DNA of 64,000 nucleotides from Desulfobulbaceae bacterium BRH_c16a. GTDB lineage: Bacteria > Desulfobacterota > Desulfobulbia > Desulfobulbales > Desulfocapsaceae. Both the position numbers and the translations under genes were made by a program. The stretch spans positions 62,001-126,000 of the forward strand of contig LADS01000055.1 of NCBI GenBank assembly GCA_000961725.1, read 5' to 3'. The notes under the pieces were generated by a model. It did not search any database, was not told the origin of the DNA, and saw only the letters and a list, made by a program, of their open reading frames with translations. Of the stretch, positions 34,539 through 44,300 are shown piece by piece. Every line of letters starts with the position of its first letter. The stretch's first letter is position 1.

Positions 34539-36386
34539 ATGAAAACAAATATGAACAAATTAGCCTTGGGTGCGTGCATCATTGCCTGTACATCGATTCT
34601 CGGCGGCTGCGCAGTGCCTAAAAGACCGTTGATTGAGCGCCCGGCCCCGCTGGCTGTAGCAAAGCCGCCACAGGCGGTCCCTGGAACAGGAACGGGCGAA
34701 TTGCCAAATGGCGGTGTATCCCCAATGGAGCCGCCGATCTTTGAAGGCCCGATGCCTGGTGAAATAGTTGAGGGTACTATCGAGCCGGAGATCCCTTCCC
34801 TGGAGTACATCAACGATCGGATATTTGAATATGGACGAAAACTCGAGCGCTGGAAAGAATTGGACAGCAAGTCAATGGCCAAGGCTCTCGAAGAGAATGA
34901 GACCGCCGAGATGGTCAGCTGTTTCCGAAGGCTGCAGAATGTGGTGAAAGGTTATAGCGACCTGCGGTCGAAAGTGATGCTGACGGAAAGCTTGCCGTCT
35001 CCCGACAGAATATCCGATGCAGCCATTTTTGAACTGCAGAAGAATGATATTGAGTTCATGGAGAGTTCATGCGCCCGGTTGCTGGCCAGCGAAGATGACG
35101 TAAATGTCGACTGGAATCAACGCGAGGAAGGGGCTGACCTGTCGCAGCTTGAAATCCTGATTGAACGGTATTCGGAAAACAGGGAATACGAAGAGGTGGT
35201 CCAGGTGTGGCAGAAGATACCGGAATCACAGCTTAAGCGGGTCCATCTTCGGGCTAAAATTCTCTATGGAAATGCCCTGATGTATCTTCATCAGGAAGAC
35301 AAAGCTGCGGAAATTTACCAGCAGGTCGTCGACCAGATGTCCGATTCCAACGAACAGGCGACCGACCTCGTATCTCTTCGGAAGATACTGGCTGATCTGT
35401 ATACGGCATCAGGCAACTACAAAGCTGCCGCCATCGAATATAATAAAATCTCCGACGACTATCAGAATATCGGCCAGCTTGAACAATGGTCGAAGCTCCA
35501 GTTATCGATTCTTGACCGATCCATGGGGACAGGCCCCGAGTTGCAGGAATATGCATCACTGCTTAGAAACTACCTGGGGTTTATTCCCGAGCAGGACGGC
35601 TACAAAGTGCTTTGGCAGGCGGAGAAATTTCTCGAGGAATATCCCTATTCGCCGGTTGTTTCAAATGTCGACGCTATCAAGGAAAAAACCAAGGAGGCCG
35701 CCGACAGGTGGTTCGACGGTTTCATGGCCGGCGTCGAAAATTTGACTGCCGAGAAGAAATTCGATGGTGCCCTGGAAAAATTGGAAACCTTGCCGGTTGA
35801 TATTCTCGAGCCGGAGAAGCAACGTATCGTCAAGGGGAAAAATGAGGAGTTGATGATTGCAGAGGCGGTTGATAAGGAAACCGACAGGGTGGCTATTATC
35901 CAGGGACTGCAAAATCAATGGAATGAAGCCATGCTGTTTATGAACGAAGAAAAGTATGACGAGGCGATAACCGTCTTTGCCAATCTTCTCGATTCCGAGT
36001 ATTCCGTCAAAGCTGCAGAAAAGATTAAAGAAGCGTCCCTTGAGGCTGCAAATGCCGATCGAAAGAAGGCCGCTGGCCTCTTTATGAGGTTCACGAAAAC
36101 TACCGATCTCGAGAGCAGAAAGAAGCTCCTGTTGGAATCGCGCAGGCTGCTGAAAAATATCCTTGTCAAATACCCCGATGTGGAAATAGCACCGAAGGTA
36201 AACAGTAATATCGAAAGAGTTGAACAGGAAATGTTTGCCATTGACCCGGCGCTCATGGTGCTGGAGGATCAGGAAGAAGTTCCGAATACAGGATTTGATG
36301 GTGCCGATCGGGTATTTGCCCCGCTCGGAACCGATTCCGGCGAGCAGCAACCTAATCCTGCTCAGGAGCTGCAGATCAATCAGTAA
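34539..36386 (+). CDS. TPR-like repeat lipoprotein
   Basis: A 615-residue exported lipoprotein: the signal peptide ends in LGGC (lipidated Cys 24), then a Pro-rich linker (about 25-75) and long helical repeats. The segment from about 200 to 330 reads like tetratricopeptide repeats (for example AKILYGNALMYLHQEDKAAEIYQQV and LADLYTASGNYKAAAIEYNKI), and more repeats follow near 460-520 (EAMLFMNEEKYDEAITVFANLL). It starts 94 bp after the PBP on the same strand. TPR lipoproteins next to class A PBPs (LpoA- or LpoP-like) activate them in other Proteobacteria; here that is inference. An internal ATG at 34551 is possible. Confidence 0.8.
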   Translation: MKTNMNKLALGACIIACTSILGGCAVPKRPLIERPAPLAVAKPPQAVPGTGTGELPNGGVSPMEPPIFEGPMPGEIVEGTIEPEIPSLEYINDRIFEYGRKLERWKELDSKSMAKALEENETAEMVSCFRRLQNVVKGYSDLRSKVMLTESLPSPDRISDAAIFELQKNDIEFMESSCARLLASEDDVNVDWNQREEGADLSQLEILIERYSENREYEEVVQVWQKIPESQLKRVHLRAKILYGNALMYLHQEDKAAEIYQQVVDQMSDSNEQATDLVSLRKILADLYTASGNYKAAAIEYNKISDDYQNIGQLEQWSKLQLSILDRSMGTGPELQEYASLLRNYLGFIPEQDGYKVLWQAEKFLEEYPYSPVVSNVDAIKEKTKEAADRWFDGFMAGVENLTAEKKFDGALEKLETLPVDILEPEKQRIVKGKNEELMIAEAVDKETDRVAIIQGLQNQWNEAMLFMNEEKYDEAITVFANLLDSEYSVKAAEKIKEASLEAANADRKKAAGLFMRFTKTTDLESRKKLLLESRRLLKNILVKYPDVEIAPKVNSNIERVEQEMFAIDPALMVLEDQEEVPNTGFDGADRVFAPLGTDSGEQQPNPAQELQINQ

Positions 36387-36407
36387 TTCCCGCAAAAGAT
36401 CAAAGAC

Positions 36408-36450
36408 AACCACCACAGGCCTTCGTTTATTCGACGGCCTGTGATGGTTT
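36408..36450. terminator. Bidirectional terminator-like hairpin between converging genes
   Basis: CACAGGCC (36414-36421) and GGCCTGTG (36436-36443), extended by AACCA/TGGTT outside, make a stem between the lipoprotein gene and the converging gene at 36449. A TTTATTCTTTC stretch follows on the plus strand and GTTGTCTTTG on the minus. Confidence 0.65.
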
Positions 36451-37138
36451 ATTCTTTCAGTTCTATTTTCATAGAGCCTTCCACAACGCTGATTGATTCG
36501 ATCCCGTCGGCAAAAGACTTCCAGAACCCCTCCTCCATACCGAATTCGCGGATAAGGTCGATATTCTTGAGACCACCGAGCCAGGCATTCGGTGCGGGCA
36601 CACCCATCAGGCTCACTCCCTTCAACTTGACGACCGGGCGACCTTCTCGAAAGGCGATTTCCGCTCCAGCCTTGACCTTCAGGGTCTTGCCGCCGAGCAC
36701 TGGAAAATCAGGGTCAAGGGGGATGAGCAGTTTGATGCTGACCATGTTTTCGGCGAGATCGATGGCCAGGGTTTCGGCCAGATCGGTATTCTTTGCGACC
36801 ATTGCGTTCAGCTCCCGCTCGGTGAAGGTGATTTCCCTCGATACCCCCACTTCATGGTACTTCTCAGGTTTCAAGCTGCCGCTTCCGGGATGTTCGCTGT
36901 TTGACTGCGTTGTCCGATTGTCGAAATCTTCAAGTGACGCAAGTTTTTTCTCAAGCTGCCGTTCCTCACTGTCGGAAAGGACAACAGGCTCGAATGGTCC
37001 GTGAAACAAGAAAATCTTTATGGTAAAAGCAGTGACGAAAAGAGTCACCAACATCGTTCCGACGACCAGGCCAAGCACCTGTTTGCCGGTAAATTTTTTG
37101 GCGCTCTTTTGTTCCGGCTGTGTGATTTCTGTAGTCAT
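36449..37138 (-). CDS. Membrane-anchored hypothetical protein
   Basis: A 229-residue protein with one N-terminal membrane helix (about 19-41, LGLVVGTMLVTLFVTAFTIKIFLF) and a soluble, probably periplasmic, domain rich in alternating hydrophobic and charged strands (for example VSIKLLIPLDPDFPVLGGKTLKVKAGAEIAFREGRPVVKLKGVSL in outline). The pattern resembles LolA/AsmA-like or DUF2140-type periplasmic lipid-associated folds, but I do not recognise a named family. ATG 37138 is preferred over 37153 because GGAG lies before it. It is monocistronic and faces the lipoprotein gene. Confidence 0.75.
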   Translation of the reverse strand: MTTEITQPEQKSAKKFTGKQVLGLVVGTMLVTLFVTAFTIKIFLFHGPFEPVVLSDSEERQLEKKLASLEDFDNRTTQSNSEHPGSGSLKPEKYHEVGVSREITFTERELNAMVAKNTDLAETLAIDLAENMVSIKLLIPLDPDFPVLGGKTLKVKAGAEIAFREGRPVVKLKGVSLMGVPAPNAWLGGLKNIDLIREFGMEEGFWKSFADGIESISVVEGSMKIELKE

Positions 37139-37263
37139 AATTTCTCCATTCAATTACGTTTAAAGCATCGCGGGTCTGTTCTCATGTGCGACTTTTTTGA
37201 CAAAATGAGAAGAAGTCATTTTTCGATCATATCATACTAATCGCGAAAAAAATGGAGGCAATC

Positions 37264-37821
37264 ATGGCGAAAAGAATTCTCGTTCCGCTGGCTGAAGGAT
37301 TTGAAACGATCGAAGCTCTCAGTCTGGTCGATGTCTTCCGCCGAGCCGGAGCGCGGGTCGATCTGGCCGCAGTCGGAGAAAATCTGCAGGTAACCTCCTC
37401 ACACAGGGTAAAGGTCGCGGCCGATATGTTACTTGTCGATTGCATCCGTGAAAAATATGATCTGATCGCCCTTCCGGGCGGAATTCCCGGGGCCGAGAAT
37501 CTGAAGAAGTCCGAGATCCTTGCGACGCTTCTGAAAAATCAGAACAGTGAAGATAAACTCTACGCGGCAATCTGTGCCTCCCCGGCTTTAGTCCTCGAAC
37601 ACCACGGTTTGCTGGAGGGCAAGAATGCGACCTGTCATCCGGGATTTGTCGATAAGCTGAAATCCCCGGCACATGCAGGCGAAAAGGTGGTGGTCGATAA
37701 GAATTGCGTTACCGGAAAAGGTGCCGGGACCTCCATCGAATTTGCCCTGGAACTTCTGAAAATACTGATGGGCGAGGACAAAATGAGAGAGGTTGCCAAA
37801 GGTATGGCCATCGAAAGGTAG
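37264..37821 (+). CDS. DJ-1/PfpI (ThiJ) family protein
   Basis: A 185-residue member of the DJ-1 branch. Typical features: ILVPLAEGFETIEALSLVDVFRRAG with the conserved Glu, LPGGIPGAENL, and the nucleophile elbow AICASPALVLE with the reactive Cys. Proteins of this type are linked to glyoxal repair or chaperone activity, and the closest analogue is YajL. The start is ATG 37264 with GGAGG upstream, rather than 37252. A palindromic 143-bp element begins at its stop codon. Confidence 0.93.
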   Translation: MAKRILVPLAEGFETIEALSLVDVFRRAGARVDLAAVGENLQVTSSHRVKVAADMLLVDCIREKYDLIALPGGIPGAENLKKSEILATLLKNQNSEDKLYAAICASPALVLEHHGLLEGKNATCHPGFVDKLKSPAHAGEKVVVDKNCVTGKGAGTSIEFALELLKILMGEDKMREVAKGMAIER

Positions 37822-37962
37822 GAGCCTGTCCGAGAATGCCCTTTTTCCCCAACTCTTCGTTGTTTAAGGAAAATAATGCTCGGAATATTCATTATATGCC
37901 TGTGCTTATTTTCCCAAAACGCCTCGATTTGGAAAAAAATGTCTATTCTCGGACCGCCTCCT
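37820..37962. repeat. 143-bp nested palindrome with 18-bp terminal inverted repeats (MITE-like)
   Basis: The ends AGGAGCCTGTCCGAGAAT (37820-37837) and ATTCTCGGACCGCCTCCT (37945-37962) are inverted repeats matching at 16 of 18 positions. The inside also folds on itself, for example GGAAAATAA (37868-37876) against TTATTTTCC (37906-37914). Such a fully palindromic short element resembles a miniature transposable element; it could also act as a terminator between converging genes. No clear target-site duplication is seen. Confidence 0.6.
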
Positions 37963-37984
37963 GATGAATGTTCTCGATAATGAC

Positions 37985-38362
37985 TCAGCTGTGTCCGTTA
38001 TCAACCGAATGGATAAGCAGATCGGCAAGCGATACAAAATTCAAGACGATCTCATGGGTCGCAGCCAGGTTTACCCGAGGGGGGACCCCATGATCGAGGG
38101 CTTCTTTCCAGCGCATCGCACAGAGACACCAGCGATCTCCCGGCTGCAAACCGGGGAATCCAGCCAAAGGCATCGGGGTTGAGAGATCGTTGCCTTTACT
38201 CTTGGAGAATTCGAGGAATTCTTCGGTTACCTGAACACAGACAGCGTGGATACCGAAGTCGTCGCTGGTAACTTTGCAGCTGCCTTCCCGGGTGAAACCT
38301 GTCATTGGTTCGACGCTGCAGATTTCCAGGGGTGTTCCGAGCACATTTCGATGGACACTCAT
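37985..38362 (-). CDS. DUF2237 family protein
   Basis: A 125-residue soluble protein of the DUF2237 family, closely following its consensus: NVLGTPLE-C, PMTGF-R-G-C, DDFGIHAVCVQVTEEFLEFSKSKGNDLSTP, GFPGLQPGDRWCLCAMRWKEAL and ATHE. The conserved cysteines in CSVEPMTGF, AVCVQV and WCLC suggest a metal or redox role, but the function is unknown. ATG 38362 is chosen over the longer frame because of a GAGGA site. It lies 22 bp behind the Nudix gene. Confidence 0.88.
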   Translation of the reverse strand: MSVHRNVLGTPLEICSVEPMTGFTREGSCKVTSDDFGIHAVCVQVTEEFLEFSKSKGNDLSTPMPLAGFPGLQPGDRWCLCAMRWKEALDHGVPPRVNLAATHEIVLNFVSLADLLIHSVDNGHS

Positions 38363-38384
38363 AACATTTCCTCTTTTTCCGATT

Positions 38385-38942
38385 TCAAATCGTGTTGGAT
38401 TTAATAATATTTTCTGTCTCACCCATATTAAGGATGGATCGCAGCACCCGATAGGTAAAGCCCCAGAGATAGTAGTCCTTGATGGGATATGCAGGAAAAA
38501 AACGACCGGGAAGCATCTCCACGCATTGGTGTCGGCTGGAATCCCGGAAGAGTGATGAACTCAGCCAGACTGCCCCCTGTATTTCTCCCGCAGCCAGCTG
38601 GAGGGGCGGGGGCGTGGCAAGAGTGAAGAGAAATGGCTGAACGTATATTGGCTGATGAAAAGAGTGTCCGGCGGTTTCCTGGCCAAGACGGTTCTGCAGT
38701 TGGTCGGGAGTCAGAATGATACCTGTTTCTTCTTCGGTCTCCCGAATACAGGTGGCCAGAAGGTCTCGGTCCCGCTCTTCCTTTCTGCCGCCGGGGAAGG
38801 CGAAGTGACCTGACCATGGATCTTTCGGGTGTTTGGCCCGGCGGAGGATCAGATAGGTTTCCTCGGGGGCAAGGCAATGTATTATCGCAACAGCGGCTTT
38901 AGCTGTCTGCGTCGGCATGAACATATTGTATTCCAGGTGCAT
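38385..38942 (-). CDS. Nudix hydrolase (CoA-pyrophosphatase-like)
   Basis: A 185-residue Nudix enzyme. The Nudix box GGRKEERDRDLLATCIRETEEETGI is present and has the GGRxExxD form seen in NudL-type CoA pyrophosphatases, following FAFPGG. It also has the LILRRAKHPKDPWSGH stretch common in that group. The substrate is therefore perhaps CoA or a related diphosphate, but this is inference. It begins a two-gene unit with the DUF2237 gene. Confidence 0.88.
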   Translation of the reverse strand: MHLEYNMFMPTQTAKAAVAIIHCLAPEETYLILRRAKHPKDPWSGHFAFPGGRKEERDRDLLATCIRETEEETGIILTPDQLQNRLGQETAGHSFHQPIYVQPFLFTLATPPPLQLAAGEIQGAVWLSSSLFRDSSRHQCVEMLPGRFFPAYPIKDYYLWGFTYRVLRSILNMGETENIIKSNTI

Positions 38943-39062
38943 GGTGTAAACGGATCAATACCTTATAGTTGTAAAGTACCCTCTTTTTGAGGAAATGCAA
39001 GGTGGTGTTCGGGCAGAGTAATTCAAGACCGTTGAAGTAATAGGAGTTCCAAGGAGAAACAT

Positions 39063-39284
39063 ATGAAACATGATGTAACCGTTTTTCGGCCGTTTCCATT
39101 TTTCGTGGGCCAGAAGATCCGCATCGAGGGTTCCCGGAGAGGAGGAGATTGGGAAATAGCCGCGATTGGCGAACACACCGTCACGCTGAGGTGTCCGGTC
39201 TCGAAACGAGAGTTCGAGTGGCCGACATTCTGTTACCTGGTCGAAGAGGAAAAGGGAGTGGCCTGGCCACGACGGAACGAATAA
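39063..39284 (+). CDS. Small hypothetical protein (73 aa)
   Basis: A short soluble protein with a good AAGGAG site before the ATG. The sequence suggests a small beta-barrel: FVGQKIRIEGSRRGGDWEIAAIGEHTVTLRCPVS. It has two cysteines and a basic middle. It lies 8 bp upstream of the NRDE-family gene on the same strand, so they are probably cotranscribed. No family recognised. Confidence 0.65.
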   Translation: MKHDVTVFRPFPFFVGQKIRIEGSRRGGDWEIAAIGEHTVTLRCPVSKREFEWPTFCYLVEEEKGVAWPRRNE

Positions 39285-39292
39285 GAAACCAA

Positions 39293-40066
39293 ATGTGTCT
39301 CTTGTTTTTTTCATATCGGACGACTCCCGGATACCGGTTGGTGGTCGCAGCCAACCGCGACGAGTTCCTTGCCAGACCGACTGCTCCTCTCTCCTTCCTC
39401 AACCCCGGGAAGACACTTCTGGCCGGGTGCGATCTGCAGGGTGGCGGGACCTGGCTCGGCATTACCGCAGGGCTGAGATTTGCGGCTATCACCAATTACC
39501 GTGAACCGGCTGCAAATCGCACCGATGCTCCTTCCCGGGGAGAAATTCTCATGGGGTTTCTGACAGGAGATACGAACGCAGGTCGGTTCATGCAATCCCT
39601 TGCGACAAGGGCTTCACGCTATAACGGCTTCAATCTGATTCTGGGCGATGCCGAAGAACTTTTATATTATTCAAATAAAGATGGCGGCGTACGGCTGCTG
39701 CCGCCCGGCTTCTACGGCCTTTCCAACCATCTGCTTGATTCGCCCTGGCCAAAGGTGGCACGCGGTAAAGAACTGCTGCGGCCCCATATGGTTGAAACAG
39801 ACAAGATTGATTCCATGCATCTGTTGAATCTCCTTGAAGACAACCTTCACCCTCCGGACGAAAGATTGCCTGATACCGGAGTGGGCCTCGAGTGGGAGCG
39901 ATTGCTCAGTCCCATCTTTATCAACAGTCCCGCCTATGGGACCAGATCTTCGGCGATTATCACCGTGACCGACGCCGGCGTCATCGCTTTTACCGAAAAA
40001 AACCTGCTCAGATCCGCAACCGGCAGTATCATCCCACAGGTTGTCCAACTGACCCTGAATGATTAA
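39293..40066 (+). CDS. NRDE/TANGO2-family protein
   Basis: A 257-residue member of the NRDE (Ser/Thr-rich TANGO2) family. It begins MCLLFF, so Cys2 is a likely Ntn-type nucleophile, and contains the naming motif AANRDEFLARPT, then GGTWLGIT and NYREP. TANGO2 proteins have been linked to haem trafficking and lipid metabolism; the role here is unknown. The frame reads upstream to 39149 but the MC start is the family's. The sirohaem-type protein follows 58 bp later. Confidence 0.9.
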   Translation: MCLLFFSYRTTPGYRLVVAANRDEFLARPTAPLSFLNPGKTLLAGCDLQGGGTWLGITAGLRFAAITNYREPAANRTDAPSRGEILMGFLTGDTNAGRFMQSLATRASRYNGFNLILGDAEELLYYSNKDGGVRLLPPGFYGLSNHLLDSPWPKVARGKELLRPHMVETDKIDSMHLLNLLEDNLHPPDERLPDTGVGLEWERLLSPIFINSPAYGTRSSAIITVTDAGVIAFTEKNLLRSATGSIIPQVVQLTLND

Positions 40067-40124
40067 AAAGGTCTTTTTTGTTGGCGGCTTTCCCGGAACA
40101 CAATAAGAGAAAAATCAGATAACG

Positions 40125-40742
40125 ATGAACGACGAAAAGAAAACAAATATTACCGTTCTGCTCCAGGCCGGGCGCCTGCCGCTGGATATCATGGCGGAGG
40201 CTCGAACCCTGGCGGAAAAACATGATCTTGGGATATACCTCACAACCATGCAGAACCTGCGGTTGACTGGTGTGCCGGAGAAGGTGCTGGAGGAAGTGAA
40301 GTCTTCTCTGGCTGCTTTGGGGGCCGACTTCAAGGGGCCGGGGAAATTTCCCATACCGCGGGTCTGTGTGGGCATGGGCCACTGCAACCTCGGGATTATC
40401 GATACTGAGGCGTTCAGTACAACGATCGTTGAAAAATTTGGAGAGCGCAAGCATACCAAGGCCAAGTTCAAGATCGCCGTCGCCGGCTGCACCATGTGCT
40501 GCCCGGGAGTAAAGACCTCCGACATCGGCATCATGGCGACCAGGAATGGTTACGAGGTTTTTGTCGGTGGCAAGGGCGGGCCGTATCCGAAGATCGGCAG
40601 GCGCATAGCAAAAAAAGTCACTGAGTCCGAAGTTATGGACATCATGGCGGTTCTGGTTGAGTTCCATGACCGGAAGACCGAGAAAAAGCAGCGCTTCCAT
40701 AAGCTGCTTGATGATCCGGAATTTCCTTTCAAGGAAATATAA
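40125..40742 (+). CDS. Small sirohaem/4Fe-4S sulfite-nitrite reductase domain protein
   Basis: A 205-residue single-chain version of the sulfite/nitrite reductase fold. The cluster cysteines are CVGMGHC (Cx5C) and GCTMCCPG (CxxxC), with the surrounding motif arrangement of the sirohaem-Fe4S4 site. It has a ferredoxin-like half-domain before it (TTMQNLRLTGVPE), matching assimilatory-type, low-spin small reductases of sulfate reducers and methanogens. It may reduce sulfite in assimilation or act as an electron or sulfur carrier. No dsrAB genes are nearby. Confidence 0.85.
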   Translation: MNDEKKTNITVLLQAGRLPLDIMAEARTLAEKHDLGIYLTTMQNLRLTGVPEKVLEEVKSSLAALGADFKGPGKFPIPRVCVGMGHCNLGIIDTEAFSTTIVEKFGERKHTKAKFKIAVAGCTMCCPGVKTSDIGIMATRNGYEVFVGGKGGPYPKIGRRIAKKVTESEVMDIMAVLVEFHDRKTEKKQRFHKLLDDPEFPFKEI

Positions 40743-40770
40743 GGCGGAGAGGATGAAGAATATTATTTGC

Positions 40771-41301
40771 TTATAGGAGCTTGGGCGGCGACATATCTGG
40801 TGCTGCAAGAGCGGAAATCAATTTTTCCGGTTTGAAATAATCCTCCAGAATCGCCCGGTTTTCTTCAAGGACCGGAATTGCCTTGGCGGCAATGCGCCTT
40901 GCCGAATCATGAAAGCCGTATTCCCGTTTGATATACACCCCGGCGGAACGGATAAGCGCCTGCAGGGTCTGTTTCATATTGCCTTCCGCCGTATGCCAGG
41001 CGTGTTCCAAAACTTCGTGAACCTCGAAAAACAAGCCGAGGTTCCAGAGAATCACGCTCCGCTGAATCGGATCGATGATGCCGGCATTGATGGCTTTCAA
41101 CGCCGTCTCATATCTGGAAGAGCGATCTTCAAGATACGTCAGGTAGCACCTCGAAAGCGGCTGCTGCCGGTATTTAGCCATGGTTTCTGCCAGCGCATCA
41201 CCGTTGCCGGTCTCCACGGCTATAGCCAGACCTGCCGACAGGTCGTTGCGGATATTGCGACTCAGCCGGTCTTCAAATGGGTTGAAAACTGGTTCGGTCA
41301 T
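40771..41301 (-). CDS. DUF309-like protein
   Basis: A 176-residue helical protein containing the DUF309 core, LFFEVHEVLEHAWHTAEG, K-LQALI, AGVYIKREYGF. The conserved HE-LEHAW cluster could bind a metal; no activity is known. A strong GAGGAGG site precedes the ATG and lies just after the RND transporter stop (9-bp gap), so it is the last gene of the efflux operon. Confidence 0.85.
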   Translation of the reverse strand: MTEPVFNPFEDRLSRNIRNDLSAGLAIAVETGNGDALAETMAKYRQQPLSRCYLTYLEDRSSRYETALKAINAGIIDPIQRSVILWNLGLFFEVHEVLEHAWHTAEGNMKQTLQALIRSAGVYIKREYGFHDSARRIAAKAIPVLEENRAILEDYFKPEKLISALAAPDMSPPKLL

Positions 41302-41310
41302 GCAGCCTCC

Positions 41311-44300
41311 TCAGTTTGCGGAATCAGCTTGTGGCTCGGCGAGCTCGTGGTGCCGATGTTCGTGTTTTTTAATGACGAAATAGAGCACCGGCACCGCCAT
41401 CCGGCTGACCAGAAGCGAGGCGATTTCGCCGAACATAAGCGAGATGGCGAGTCCCTGGAAGATCGGGTCGGCCAGGATCACCGAGGCGCCGATTACCACC
41501 GCAAGGGCGGTAAGCAGCATGGGACGGAAGCGGATGGCCCCGGCATCGACCACCGCTTTGGCGAGCGGTTCGCCCTGACGGATGCGAAGTTCGATGAAGT
41601 CGACGAGGATGATCGAATTCCGGACGACAATGCCCGCTCCGGCCATAAAGCCGATCATCGAGGTGGCGGTGAAAAACGCGCCGAAACCCCAATGGGCCGG
41701 CAGGATGCCGATGAGCGAGAAGGGGATGGCGGCCATCACAACGAGCGGGGTGATATAGTTCTTGAACCAGCCGACCATCAGCATGTAGATCAGCACCATA
41801 ACCACACAGAAAGCAAGGCCCAGATCGCGAAAGACCTCGAGGGTGATATGCCACTCGCCGTCCCATTTCATCGCCGGTTCAATCTCAGAGAACGGCTGGT
41901 TGAGATTGTAGATCTTGACGTGTTCCTCTCGGCCGCCGAAGTCGCGGCCATCGAGTCGGGCCAGTTTTTCGTTCATCTCGAAGATGGCATAGACCGGGCT
42001 CTCGACCACATCGGCGACATCGCCGGTGACATAGATTACCGGCTTGAGATTCTTACGGTAGATCGGTTGCTCGACCTGCTGCTCGGACACATTCGCCAGT
42101 TCTCGCAAGGGAACGAGAGGTGCGGCAGGGTCCGTTTCGGAACGCAGCGAGATGTTCAGAATCGATTCAATCCTCGCCCGGTATTCGCGCGGCAGTTCCA
42201 GCACGATATTGACGTTTTCCTTGTCGTTCGGCTGGTGATAGAGGTCGAGCGAGTAGCCCTGCATGGCGATCTCGATGGCCCGGGTGATCTGTTTTTCCGA
42301 GATGCCGTTCAAGGCTGCCTTCTCTTTATCGACAGTCAATATCTTGCGGTTGCGCTCCGCTTCCTGGAACCAGTCAACATCGACCACTCCGGTAGTGCCG
42401 GCTAGGATTCGCTTTACTTCGCCTGCCAGCCCGGTACGTGCTTCGGCAGTCGGACCATAGATCTCGGCCACCAGGGTCTGCAGAACCGGCGGGCCGGGCG
42501 GAACCTCGGCAACCGCCACGGCAGCACCATAGCGGGCAGCGATCTGGGCCAGCGGCGGCCTTATTCTGGTTGCTATATCATGGCTCTGCAGCGAGCGGGC
42601 ATGTTTTGGCAAAAGATTGACCTGAATGTCGGCAACGGTCGGGCCGCTGCGCATAAAATAATGGCGAACCAGGCCGTTGAAATTGTAAGGGGATGCGGTT
42701 CCGACATAGATCTGATAATCGGTTACCGCGGGATCGCGACGAACCACATCGGCCATCTCCAGGGCGGCCCGGGCAGTCTGTTCAAGAGTCGAACCCTCAG
42801 GCATATTGAGAATCACCTGGAATTCACTCTTGTTGTCAAACGGCAGCATCTTCACTTTGACGAGGCCCAGGTAAACCATTGAACAGGCGCCGAGCAAGAG
42901 GGCGGTAATAACGGCAAAAAACACTGCCCGCCAGGCGCCGTGGGCCAGGAGCGGTTCCATGATCTTATGATAGATGCGGGTGAACCAGTCGTCGGGAGTT
43001 TTTTCGTATTCGTCATGACCATGGTCCTGACTGTTGCCGGCTTTTGGTTTTTTCAGGATATGGGTAGCCGCCCAGGGAGTGACGGTAAAGGCAATGATCA
43101 GGGAAAAGAGCATCGCCGCCGAGGAACCGATGGGAATGGGACGCATATACGGACCCATCAGGCCGCCGACGAAGGCCATCGGCAGGATTGCCGCAATCAC
43201 CGCCCAGGTGGCGAGAATGGTCGGATTGCCGACTTCGGCAACTGCCTCGATTGCCACCTGGACGTGAGGTCTCCCGCTGTTGCCGGGCAACCTGAGGTGG
43301 CGGACGATGTTTTCGACCACCACAATTGCGTCGTCGACCAGAATACCGATGGAGAAGATCAGGGCAAAGAGCGTGATACGGTTCAGGGTGTACCCGTAGA
43401 GATAAAAAACCAGCAGGGTTAAAGCGAGAGTCGAAGGAATGGCCAGCATGACCACGATCGACTCGCGCCAGCCGAGGAAGAAGAGTATAAGCAGGGCGAC
43501 GCCAAAAACGGCGATACCCATATGGAGCAGCAATTCGTTCGACTTCTCCGAGGCGGTTGCGCCATAGTCCCGGGTCACGCTGACCGTCAGATCGGAGGGG
43601 ATCAGACTGCCTTTCAGGCTGTCGACCTTCTTCAGTACGTCTTCGACCACCGAAACGGCATTGGCTCCCGGCCTTTTGGCAATCGACAGGGTAACCGCCG
43701 CCTCCGGGTCGTTCAGCCCTCTTTCACCATAGAGTACGTAATTGTCCGGTTCCTCGGGGCCATCGACAATTTCGGCAACCTCGTGCAGATAGACCGGTTT
43801 GCCGCCGTAGACGCCGACGACGATGCGGCCGATCTCTTCGGCGCTCTGCAGGAAGGTGCCGGTCTGCAGCTGGATTTCCCGGTTGAGTGATTTCAGGCTG
43901 CCGGAGTGGGACTGGCTGTTGACCGCCTGGATTTTGGGAGCCAGCTCGTTTACCGTCAGGTTTCGAGAAGCGAGGAGCAGGGGATCGAAGCGGACCGTCA
44001 ATTGTCTCCTGGTGCCGCCGATAAGTTTGGTTTCCGCCACTTCGTTGATGCTTTTTATGGCGTCGTCGACCTGGGCGGCCATGCGCCGCAGGGTAGAGTG
44101 ATCGTAATTCATGCCGTGAAAAGTGAGAGCCATGATCGGCACATCGTCGATGGTATGCGGCTTGATCAGGGGCATCTGCACGGTGTGCGGGATCCGGTCG
44201 AAATTGGTGGCCAGTTTCTGGTTCAGCCGGACAAGCGAGGTTTCCAGGTTCTCCCCGACAAAAAAACGAACTACCAGGAGGCTCTGTCCGGACATTGAGG

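Noticed and set aside
40909..42405. 498-codon plus-strand frame opposite the RND transporter
   Set aside because: Very rich in His, Asp and Arg, with no domain, and antisense to well-conserved RND motifs.
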